Shown here: piece after piece, positions 53,446 to 62,429 of the stretch
Position numbering within the stretch: position 1 is the stretch's first letter
Layout: every line of letters begins with the position of its first letter
From: Gymnopilus junonius
Taxonomy: Eukaryota > Basidiomycota > Agaricomycetes > Agaricales > Galerinaceae
Length of the DNA stretch: 64,000 bases
Reading direction: 5' to 3'
Assembly (NCBI GenBank): GCA_015501075.1
Contig: JADNYJ010000100.1
Location: 62,001-126,000 of the forward strand
Notes under the pieces: model-generated
The model's input: the letters and a program-made list of their open reading frames with translations, nothing else
What the model was told of the DNA's origin: nothing
The model's database searches: none
Made by a program: the position numbers and the translations under genes

Positions 53446-54057
53446 GGGGACAATTGGAATGCTTCTGAAATCACACAAGCCAAGATGACAAATGGATGCC
53501 TTGAATTCTTTACAACTTGGACCCTACCTGATGGAAAGATGCACCAATTATGGGAACTAGCCTCAAGGATGGACAATGATGCCCTGCAGCTAATCAAAGA
53601 ATTTTATAAAAAGCATCCACAGGCACCACGATGCATCCTACAGGCAAATGCACAGTCAGGGCAAATGACCACCAGTATTGACAACTCCCTTCCATCTGAA
53701 AAGGAATTACTCCATCTGGCAAGAAAAACATCAAACTTTACAAAAATAATCATGCCACCAGATCTTAAAGAAGGGGAGAATTCAGATCAATGCCACACAT
53801 GTCTTTTGAACCAAAGAAAATGCTACGCCCATTCTTTACTCTCAAACCTCATGCAAACCACACCCCAAACATGCTCATTATGCTATCCCATCAATTACGC
53901 CTCCCCATCCTTCGCTGTAGGACAGGTTGAAAAAGACCTATTCTTAATCCTCCTGCCGATCACACGTCCTCCTTCACCTTCTCTCACGATCAAGCCAAAA
54001 TGCTCCCAAGCCTCATTGAGATCCATCCGCAAGAAGATTTCACAAGTATTCAAATGA
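53446..54057 (+). CDS. Chromodomain-like C-terminal extension of pol
   Basis: The region after the integrase (EITQAKMTNGCLEFFTTWTL ... LWELASRMDNDALQLIKEFY KKHP) aligns by pattern with integrase chromodomains (I.....NG.L.F.V.W....W E.......LI..FYKKHP). It is divergent and lacks the usual KW(K)GY signature. A long tail with several Cys (QCHTCLLNQRKC...) follows to 54057. Likely the end of the pol polyprotein of a chromovirus-related element; the tail is unrecognised. Confidence 0.55.
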   Translation, partial: GDNWNASEITQAKMTNGCLEFFTTWTLPDGKMHQLWELASRMDNDALQLIKEFYKKHPQAPRCILQANAQSGQMTTSIDNSLPSEKELLHLARKTSNFTKIIMPPDLKEGENSDQCHTCLLNQRKCYAHSLLSNLMQTTPQTCSLCYPINYASPSFAVGQVEKDLFLILLPITRPPSPSLTIKPKCSQASLRSIRKKISQVFK

Positions 54058-54082
54058 AAGCCAAAAGAGCTATAAAAGGCCA

Positions 54083-54465
54083 ATGTTATATACATGCCTC
54101 CAACCAACTCTGATCTCTGACTATACGAACTCCGACCTCATGATCCCCTCGAAGTACTACAAGTCCCAGAACACATAGACACTTAGATTACATGTAGCTA
54201 GGCAACTCCGAGTAGTGCAAAATAACTTATACATCTGCCTGCTCACTAGTACATGTATGGTCTCCGCTTAGTTTCCTCTGTAGTATAAAAACCTTAGAAC
54301 TATTATTAGGTACCTCAGTTTGTATATTGTTCATTAATCAATCCACGCTCTCTACTCTGCTCTCTCATTCTGATCCAACTCTGAAATTCGAGACAACATC
54401 CAGACAATGGAGTGCAACACACATGTTGAAGCTGAAGTCTCAACCCTACATCTACATATGTTATG
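54083..54465. repeat. Possible promoter block or nested solo-LTR-like segment
   Basis: Flanked by direct copies of atgttat (54083 and 54459) and containing a TATA-like tataaaaac at about 54284 upstream of the accessory ORF. No clear TG...CA termini. It could be an old solo LTR or an internal promoter for the downstream ORF. Confidence 0.25.
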
Positions 54466-54612
54466 CTAAGACCAACTCTGACACCAACATACTCCGACAT
54501 AGCTCTGATGTGGATCTCCTCTGCCTGCTCCACCCTTCCCTTTGTCAAGAACTTAACAGCCAATCACTTTCTTTCCATTCCATTCACTTTCAAAACTTTT
54601 TCAAACAACAAC

Positions 54613-55079
54613 ATGCCTTCCGTTGCACCCCCTACTCTCGATGAATTCACTGCCCTCATCTTCCATGACTATGATGCTGCCAAAGCAGCATTTCCCCAAG
54701 AACCCCTGGCACTCCATGCCCTAACCACTTTCCGAATGTCCCTTACCACTGCACATTCACTACGTGAAGCTGCCACCAATCTAGACTGGCATGCCTTCAA
54801 TATATTCACTGACATGCAAACATGTGGATTAGGATCAAAAATCAAAGAACTCGTCAACTCCCATCCCCCCCTTTAGGCTCCTGGTACAACCCTATCGTTA
54901 TCAATGACGAAGACCCCACACCTACCCCTGATCTGAATGATCATCCCAATACCATCCCCCTCCCATGTCATGCCATACGATATCGATATACACCATATGC
55001 CAAAGCCTATGCATGGAAAACAACAGGATCAAAGCAGCCAATCAAAAGATCACCAACAATGGTTAGTCAGGAGCTTTGA
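54613..55079 (+). CDS. Accessory 3' ORF of the Gypsy element, two frames
   Basis: Starts MPSVAPPTLDEFTALIFHDY and runs to a stop at 54876 in one frame. An overlapping frame (54822-55079) continues with GSWYNPIVINDEDPTPTPDL and ends just before the polypurine tract. The switch is at a C-run (catcccccccttt, about 54863-54872). Predicted helical segments (FPQEPLALHALTTF, AHSLREAATNLDWHAF) give a compact soluble protein of about 150 residues if joined. I do not recognise the family. Position between pol and the 3' LTR is where some LTR elements carry an extra gene. Confidence 0.5.
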
Positions 55080-55090
55080 AAGGGAGGTAG

Positions 55091-55326
55091 TGTCATGAAG
55101 TTCTCATTTTCACCTCATTCCCTTTCCCCTGTTTCATTCATCATTCATATTCGATCATCCATGCTTTCTACATATGCCACAGCCTCCATAGTAGCCATGC
55201 CTTATCCATACACAAACCTCATGGACTCTCATATATACTAATACAGTCATTTCTACTTAGTATAAATACTAGTTGGTTGTAGTAGATAGACCTTAGCTTT
55301 AACTTGGTTTAGCTTTAGTTCTGACA
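55091..55326 (+). repeat. 3' LTR
   Basis: 236 bp starting TGTCATGAAG and ending TTCTGACA. It differs from the 5' LTR by substitutions and a short insertion near its start. The polypurine tract immediately precedes it. Confidence 0.9.
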
Positions 55327-55424
55327 CCGGGGGATGTGGATGTGGTGTGGATGGTGTTGGGCAGGCCAGTGTTGCTGTTTCTTCCTCTGGGAGGATTGTT
55401 TGCATTGGAGGCAGAGTTGCCCAT
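55327..55424 (-). pseudogene. SNF1/AMPK beta-subunit gene, first exon (cut by LTR element)
   Basis: From the ATG at 55422-55424 the minus strand reads MGNSASNANNPPRGRN and continues SNTGLPNTIHTTSTSP up to the LTR border. A penultimate Gly followed by Asn-Ser-Ala is a myristoylation-type start, as in AMPK beta subunits (MGN...). Together with 48968-49774 it forms the ends of one gene. Without the CBM48 domain and with the element between, it should not make a normal product. Confidence 0.7.
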
Positions 55425-55952
55425 GGTGCAGGCCTGCCGGTTTCTTTTCTGTGCTTTTCTGCTTGGTCTGGGTTTGGGGTAAGTTACACCTGATTTAGAT
55501 CACTTTAGTATAGCAATGGGAGACAATGGACAACCATTCAATGTGATCGCACAATCAGTGTTGTCATCTGTTTGCTCCCCTCCCCATCAGCAAACAACCC
55601 TCCAATCATCCAGACTATCTTTTGGCTGGTATCCTATGACTGTGGGTGGATACTGAAAAGGATACTAGAAATTAGTAATCAATTCATGTGACCCATTTCC
55701 CTCCTCACCCTGTTGATCAACGTTCTCCATACTCATTCTCTCCTCCCACCATCCCCTGCTCCTGGCGCCAACCACCCAGCAAGCAACCAAGAAGGCAGCG
55801 GCAGCATCAGCCAAAGAACAAGACAGAACAACAACTAGGAGTACTGAGAGTGAGTAGGGAAAAAAACAGGGCTATGAGGTATGTGGCTAGTCACCACACA
55901 CAATGCCGCTGACCCCCTTCTCCTCCTCCCTTGACCTTTTGAACAGGAAACA

Positions 55953-55980
55953 ACAGTGCAGGTGTCAACACCTGCACTGT
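55953..55980. repeat. Perfect 13-bp inverted repeat with 2-nt loop
   Basis: Arms acagtgcaggtgt and acacctgcactgt separated by ca. It could form a stable hairpin or a palindromic binding site; no function assigned. Confidence 0.85.
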
Positions 55981-56020
55981 CTCCACTGAAGTACAATGAC
56001 AGCAGCCAACAATGTCCACT

Positions 56021-56168
56021 ATGAGGGTGATGATGGCATGGGTGGGCCACATACCCCATTCAATGCAGCAAGGCCAATGCCACTGCCAATGACATCCAAT
56101 GGTCCACCATGAGGGTGATGATGGTGTGGGTGGGCCACATACCCCATTCGATGCAGCAAGACCAACAC
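56021..56168. repeat. Two-copy tandem repeat, period about 88 bp
   Basis: The segment beginning atgagggtgatgatgg and including gtgggccacatacccc at 56021 recurs at 56109 with few changes (cg versus tg, gaccaa versus ggccaa). Confidence 0.85.
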
Positions 56169-58063
56169 CACCACAGCCGCCAACCTCTCCCCCATTGTCG
56201 AGAAGCCAGGCAGCCACGGGCTAGTATGCCAGAAGGGGGGACATGTGGAGGGTGGCCCTATAGGTATGTCCCTGAATGTGCTTGTGATCATATCGTGAGC
56301 TTGTCCTGATTTTTTCTTTCTTATTTTTTCTGCACTAACCAACTCCCCCAGGTGAGTCATCACCGCCACCCACTGCTGGCGCCTTTGCTCTGCCTCCCTC
56401 ACTTGCAAACATGAGATGGAGGATTTTTTTGCTTGAGCAAGGGGTCTTTAGACCTTTTCTGTGAGCAGGAGGGGTAAGGTGAGTCATGTTAGTGGCTCAT
56501 ATGCCCTCTGGCATGTCTGTTAAATCAGACGTGCTGGTCTCCACTGCCATTGCCTTTGTGGGTGAGATGGTGGCTTTTAGCTCATGCATGATGTTTAACA
56601 TCTGCATGCAGCTTTTGCATGGGTTGATCAAGCCACTACCATGGCCTGTATACCCACTGGCATGCCTGTTCAACCAGATGTGCTATTGCCATCTGCTGCA
56701 TGACTCGCATCTCATCCCAGGCAAGATGGATGATGCCATTTTGACACAGTTGAATAATTTTGTATATTACATTGCAGTAATTACACACTGAGGTACAATA
56801 AAAAGTTGTTTCTGTTTGCTGTAGAATGAGTGAGGGACCTCCAGAGATCCCATTGAAATTCTTACAGGATTAGCTCTGCTCTTCCGACCACAAAATGTAT
56901 TGTGGGAAATTTTTAGATTATCCACAGATGTGAAAGAGACTATCTACGTGTGCAAGTAAGCATATCTAGGTGAGTATCCTGTGAAAAGGAAGGGTCCGGG
57001 TCAAGTATCCAGCCTGAAAATATTGAAAAAAGGATCTGATGCACCATTTCCATCAGTATCCTTCCTTTAATCACCTGACTGCATCCAAGTTTCCAAAAGT
57101 GACCTGCACAATGCCATTCTCTTGATTCTGTGCCAAATTCAGGGCAAAGTGCCCCAAGCAGTAGAATGAGGGAAAGTCAGACTGAGAGGATTATCTATAG
57201 TAAGTTTCCCTCAAGTTTCTCCCTCTTCTTCCCTCTCTTCCTTTCCTCTTTCCTTTTTTGTGCATGTGCCTTTTTTTATTTATTATTTATTTCACCCACA
57301 AGCACCAGTATCTGGCCCTTATCTTTTAGGGTGCAAATCCACTCATCTCCCAACACAACCTGCCAACTATTTACATCCCTGCCTGGTTCCTCACTCCACA
57401 CACCCCAATGACACAATGTGCCTCTCCATTATCCGACCCTCATTGGTCCTTTGCCATCTATGGCATCTGTCCCTACAGAACGGTCATGCTGCATGTCTTG
57501 GCCTCCTGCATGAGTCATCTCTACTGCTGCACCATCTTTCATTGTCAACGTTTCAACACGTACTTGGTCCTTAGCTTATTTTTTTCAGGGTGCATACCAG
57601 ACTCCTTCCCAGTCAGCGGTGGGCTTTTAAATATTACAGAATCACTCCCAAGTTGAACTTCGAACAGAGCTAATGCCCACCGCCAACTGGCACAACTTGT
57701 CTTTGACATTGTTTGGCAGGGCCCTCGTCACGGGAACTTTTGCCTCGACGCATCACACTGTCATAGCTATTTCCTATTTTATACCATGTCTTGCTATCAT
57801 GTCCTCCCTCTGATCTCTCCAAGGTTGTCTTCCTGAGTTGAGGATAATTTATCAATGATACTATCCTGTTGATCCCCAAAGTCAGGTCTGATTCACTTTC
57901 ACTCTGGATTTGCATCTAGTAGGGATGTAATTATTTTCCACAACCATGGCATATTTGATTGCATCTTCTCGCTAGCAACCTGCATAAATGAGCCTTCAAG
58001 ATATGCTGATGTTGCATTTGCCATATTGAAATGAAGACTGTATCGCCCCTCTGACATCAGCAC

Positions 58064-58603
58064 TACTGTTGCATTTCATTCAATTCACCACCCCCTGTGA
58101 CCTGTGACCTGCCCGGTGAAATGCCAGGTTCACCAGGTGGGCTTGGGACCTGTGACCTACCTAAAATTTCACCGGTCTTACAGAGTTGTCATGGTGGACT
58201 GGTAGTATGTGTCAAAGTAGTTCAATGACTGCTCTAGGCAGTGGGTTCGATTCTCACCTGATGTGTTCTTTTTTGACTACTTATGTAGCAATCATCTGTC
58301 CGATTTTGGTAGCATGATATCAAACCCAGTTATGAAGACTCGGACATTGACCTCTAAGCCACAAAATACTTAGTTTAACTAATTACAGTCTCACAACTTT
58401 TATTTCTAGTAATTTAAGAATGCCAGAGTGGCAGTTCACCAGTTCTGGGGTGATTTTTGCGATTTTAAGTGCAAAAATGACCAAATTTATGGCCATCAAA
58501 TGGTTTCGCCACTCAGCCTTGTGACCACGGACAACTGTGGCATTTCGCCGATTTTGGAGGGCCTGTGACCCGTGACCAGTGAATTGAATGAAATGCAACA
58601 GTA
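58064..58603. mobile_element. Nested 540-bp inverted-repeat element
   Basis: Ends are inverted copies of tactgttgcatttcattc continuing to aattcac, followed inside by gtgacctgtgacc-type repeats on both sides. MITE/SINE-sized. The interior includes a pol III-like tRNA-related sequence. It sits within the larger TIR element, so it inserted later or was captured. Confidence 0.7.
58184..58275 (+). repeat. tRNA-like (SINE-type) pol III promoter sequence
   Basis: gttgtcatggtggactggta is A-box-like. The B-box core ggttcgattct sits in a T-arm-like stem (gtggg ttcgatt ctcac). Between them agtag...ctgct forms an anticodon-stem-like helix with an 8-nt loop. A T6 run ends the segment. The D-arm and acceptor stem do not close well, so it is a tRNA-derived repeat rather than a working tRNA. 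Confidence 0.5.
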
Positions 58604-58609
58604 CTTCAG

Positions 58610-58963
58610 CTAAAACTTTTTTCTGACCTCATTGAATGCCCAATCAATAACTTTATCCAGAGCCAGTATGTGAAGACTTGCACAGAAATCAGTTATGTCA
58701 CCCAGCAGTGCTTCTCGATCTTGAGGAGACCACTCAAGAACTTTTATGAGGAAATGTAGGATTGATAAATGGTTAGTAGCCAGAGCTTCAAGAACATTTT
58801 CGATGTCAGTTTTGCAGGACATTGGATATAATTGACAGCAGTGGATTAATCTACAAGATCTATGAACCTTGCTACTGATATGCGCTGGACGCATGGGCTG
58901 CTCTGCAGTTGTCAATTTTAGATAATTATAAGGCAAAAGTTTCCGTGACGAGGGCCCTGCCAA
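58610..58963 (-). other. 117-codon ORF inside the TIR element
   Basis: Starts within the right inverted repeat (MAGPSSRKLLPYNYLKLTTA) and continues to helical-looking sequence (NVLEALATNHLSILHFLIKV, EWSPQDREALLGDITDF). No transposase motif; possibly a captured host or transposon fragment. Expression not supported. Confidence 0.3.
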
Positions 58964-59106
58964 ACAATGTCAAAGACGAGTTGTGCCAGTCGGCGGTGGG
59001 CGTTAGCTCTGTTCGAAGTTCAACTTGGGAGCGATTATGTAATATTTAAAAGCCCGCCGCTGACTGGGAAGGAGTCTGGGTGCATACCTTCTCTATCCCA
59101 CTAATA

Positions 59107-59370
59107 ATGCCGACTCCCCCCAACTCCACCCGTCCCTTCCGGCCCTCTCCCAACCGACATTTACCTGGGTTATTCATTCCGTCTGACAATGAAAGCCGTG
59201 CCGGAAGCAGCTATGAATCCACTCCTCAAACTTCTTCGAATCTTAAGTGGCACCGGGTTTCTCACCTTCTACCGCAAAAATTCGACAAAGACATAACAAA
59301 ACTTAGCGCGTTTGATCTAAACCCTGGCACTGCCTTTCCTAGCCCTTTTCCTTACGAATGCCCTTACTAA
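59107..59370 (+). other. Small unrecognised ORF spanning the copy-B duplication boundary
   Basis: From the ATG at 59107 (MPTPPNSTRPFRPSPNRHLP...) it encodes a Pro/Ser-rich 87-residue product. Its second half (SSNLKWHRVSHLLPQKFDKD) also exists in copy A (43396-43564), where the N-terminal half is replaced by unrelated DNA. It could be the start of a gene truncated by duplication. No domain recognised. Confidence 0.25.
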
Positions 59371-59829
59371 ATTACATTGTTAAATGGAAATTTTATGTCT
59401 TTCCACTTTCTTGACGGCTTTACTGCCCTGAACTCAATTGCTTCCACAGCATCAATTTGCTGCAACTTAGGCCTTCCGAGAGGCAGACAACATTATCGTC
59501 TTATTTCAAGTTGACGACGCTATTATCGCATCTATTCTTGGCAGCAAGCTCTTCAGGCAACGGCTGTGCTGCTTCCAACTTTAAACATTGCTCTATACAA
59601 TGCGACAGCAGGGTTGGTGACCTAAACTTGCTGGATATTTCTCCTTTTCTAACTTCCTGATATTTAGCATATACCTTTGATTGTAATTCATCCAAAGTTA
59701 AATCAAAATATTAAACCAATTCCAATTGCAGATGCGAAGTACATGTGGGTATCAAACGACATGGTATTTAACTGCTTCAAATATAGGTTCCACGAAAAGA
59801 TAAGGATGCAGGATGACGAGGCACCCTAG

Positions 59830-62247
59830 CTACAGAGGTGCTGATACAGCTCCGCGCCTCTTGGCAATTCTTCCGTGCAAGTTTTCTTGGTCTTGCATCA
59901 TTTTGCGCTTGCTACCAGTCTTGGGTAGGATTTCTTGGGGATCTGCTACATCATCTTGAGGCCAGTTTGTTGTCCCAAGATGCGTTCGTATCGTCTGCAC
60001 CAACCAACCCCTTTCTCCAAGTTGCTTCAAACGGTCGAAGTACTTATATGCAACAGTCACACGACAACTGCCCGCCGCAGATGGCCCTTTTGCTTCGAGG
60101 TCTTTTAATTCCTGGAGCTCCTCCTCTTCGGGCTCGCCTTCATAGCGGACCTTGAAGACATTATTTAGTACCCTCAACAAAATATCCAGCTGGGGACGCC
60201 CGTCGAACTGAACAGCCCGAGATAGAGTTTTTCCTAGCATGAATGCCGACTTAGCGACACCTCCTTTGGGATTTCCGGATGCATCAAGGTAGTATTCGTC
60301 GAATCCACGAAGAAATTCGACAACATCATCTCTAGCCGGCCCCGACGTGGGTGTAGGGCGAGTAATATGTTTAGAATATCGCAAGGCGGTCCATATTAAT
60401 ACATAGAAGGCGGATTCGCGGTCGTCTTCGATATCATGCTTGGATGATGGGCTTTTAAGTAGTGCGGCTGACATGAACTGCCAGGTTCCCTATACGCCAA
60501 GTATGTAAGAGGAACAAGTGACAAAACGGAAGCAAACTCACGGTGCGCGAGGGGCGCCGGCCACCAGTTGCTTCTCGCCTGAGGTCAATACAGAGATCCC
60601 AGTCGATTAGAAGGCCCTTCCCCTCTTCTGTAATTAAGATATTCCCAACGCTGATATCACGGTGAAGGATCCTAGCATCAAAGTAAGCAACATCATGTGC
60701 TGTCGCAATAGAAATCAGTATCTGGATGACAGAACCGAAAACGGAATTTCTACCTTCCATTGCATCAGCGACTGCACTAACAAATTCTCGTGAGGATGAG
60801 AAATCAGTTAATGGATGACCGACGACTTCCAACGTCATGCGGTACTGACGCAACTGAACCATGCTGACAGTCCAACAAGCCCATTCAAAACTTCGAAGTA
60901 AATGTGTAAGTGTGCGATGGTCCTCTACGTCGTTACCCTGTCCGAAAGGTGCAATATTTGGGACATTGTAATCCTCTAGGATAGTGTAGATGTCGCCTTC
61001 CTTCTCCATCCCATCGGCATCTGCCCTCCAATAATCTTTCAAGTAAACGAGTGCATCGGCTTCAAGGTCGTAGGCTAGCATACCCCGAGTAGCCCTTGCA
61101 AAAGGGGAATAGGATTCATAGTACGGAGGGTATGAAATGATGAATTGGCTGCCTTTGTCGGGTTCCTTGCGGTCTGGAACTAACAACTTCCTGAATTCGC
61201 GATGAATTGAGTTTGCTTCCTGTAAATCACGTTCATAGTCCCCCATCTTTGTAATGTCTTCCTCCAAGGCAACAGAACAAGTAGGATCATATCCCTTCTG
61301 GCGCAGGTCAAGATGCGAGTATCTCCAAAAGAAATCGGCTAGTAATTCAGGCTCCTTCTTATAATTGAAACTCTGGGTTACGACCGCTCCAGCACGATCC
61401 CAGCGGATGAGGCGGGCATTCTCTCGGCATATCGACACAGAGAACAAATGAAGGCGAAATTGAGAACCGGCGATGGCAGCTGCATAAGAACCGATTTGAC
61501 CCCGATTTTCCGTCGGTTTATCGTCCGCACTTTCAAAGCGAAAATTATCTGCCTTTGGCTTTTTATAATTTTTAGGGTCGCGAAAGGGGTCTCCTTCCGG
61601 GCGAGACTTGAATTCTAAGAAAATTGACATTTTTGAGAAGTCGGTTATGGTACCTTCCGGGAGATCATCGGAATCATATACAGCGATATCTGTTGCAAGG
61701 TTGTCCCGACGACCGTCAGGATTGGCATGGGTATCACGAAATTGCATTCCAGGAATGAAATCCTTGAATGCTTCAATCTACCACAATGTCAGTAAAACAG
61801 GAATTTCGAAGACAACAACTGGATACTTGCAAATGGCTGGTACATCTCGACTTCGTTGCCCGTCAAGGGAATACGAGAAAGACGTTTGGAAAGTCCTTTT
61901 TTGTCTACGGGCCAGTCTTCCATGTCGAGCTCCTTGGAGAGGAAGCTCTTCAAAAATTCCTTAGGTGGTATAGGACCTAGAAAGTGCCCCGACATCTCTC
62001 TGGCAAGCTCTTTGTTCAGGTTTTTTCGATCTTTAATCTCTGAAGCAAAGGTGTGGTCGCTCGCTACCTTTTTTACAATGGGGGTAGTCTTTGGTGTGGG
62101 ATCCGCTCCTACATTCCTTTTACGTGGAGTTTTAGGAGGGGGCTTTGCATAAAACCGTTCGGTTGGTACAGTATCGCGATTAGACATTTGGGACAATGTT
62201 TGCTCGCTAGGCATGGCATTGGCTTCAGCCTCTGTTGGAGGCTGCAT
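59830..62247 (-). CDS. FunK1-type fungal protein kinase, copy B
   Basis: Same architecture as copy A. The N-terminal exon can start at 62247 (MQPPTEAEANAMPSEQTL) or further up at 62355, because the frame is open where copy A has a one-base deletion. Main exon about 61780-60545 with FDARILHRDISVGNILI and GLLIDWDLCI. The last exon (60480-59830) reads FMSAALLKSPSSKHDI, FLRGFDEYYLDASGNPKGG, and ends with the basic KTGSKRKM...HGRIAKRRGA tail. Through the N-terminal and catalytic exons the protein differs from copy A at only about two residues (K/E in MTLxVVGHP, I/V in DWPxDKKG). The C-terminal exon differs at perhaps a third of residues. Function unknown; kinase activity plausible since HRD and the DWD metal site are present. 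Confidence 0.9.
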
Positions 62248-62429
62248 AGTCAGAGTACTGTGAAGGAGGTAGAGATTCAGAAACAACGCGGTTGAGCCAA
62301 GTTTGGGAATAATATGGTCATTTCCACCATCATGTGACTTTTGATACCGTGACATAGGTAAGTCGTGATGTGACCGACGCGATTTGACAGAGTCACGGTC
62401 TCTTGAACTATCCTGCTCATTTTTGCAAT

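Larger units (their letters stand above)
49775..55326 (+). mobile_element. Defective Ty3/Gypsy LTR retrotransposon
   Basis: 5.55-kb element bounded by similar LTRs, 49775-50001 and 55091-55326, each beginning TGTCATGA and ending TTCTGACA. A polypurine tract (gaaagggaggtag) abuts the 3' LTR. The order gag (zinc knuckle), protease, RT, integrase, chromodomain-like segment is Ty3/Gypsy. It is defective: reading frames are broken many times, and RNase H and the first half of integrase are missing (jump near 52795). The flanks (gtgga before, ccggg after) show no target-site duplication. It sits inside the AMPK beta gene, in the opposite orientation. Confidence 0.93.
55425..57598. other. Repeat-rich intergenic DNA
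   Basis: Contains the promoter side of the broken AMPK beta gene, a 13-bp perfect hairpin, an 88-bp-period tandem repeat, and a pair of diverged copies about 150 bp apart (56505-56550 and 56655-56700, both around ctggcatg.ctgtt). ORFs of up to 108 codons carry no recognisable domain. Probably decayed transposon sequence. Confidence 0.4.
57599..59078. mobile_element. 1.48-kb element with ~147-bp terminal inverted repeats
   Basis: 57599-57745 and 58931-59078 are inverted copies (outer end cagactccttcccagtcagc, inner end near ttttgcct) at roughly 94% identity. This fits a non-autonomous DNA transposon or foldback element. No transposase is seen. A short flanking motif gtgcatacc occurs just outside both ends, but in opposite arrangements, so a target-site duplication is not clear. 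It hosts a second element (58064-58603) and a 117-codon ORF. Confidence 0.82.
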
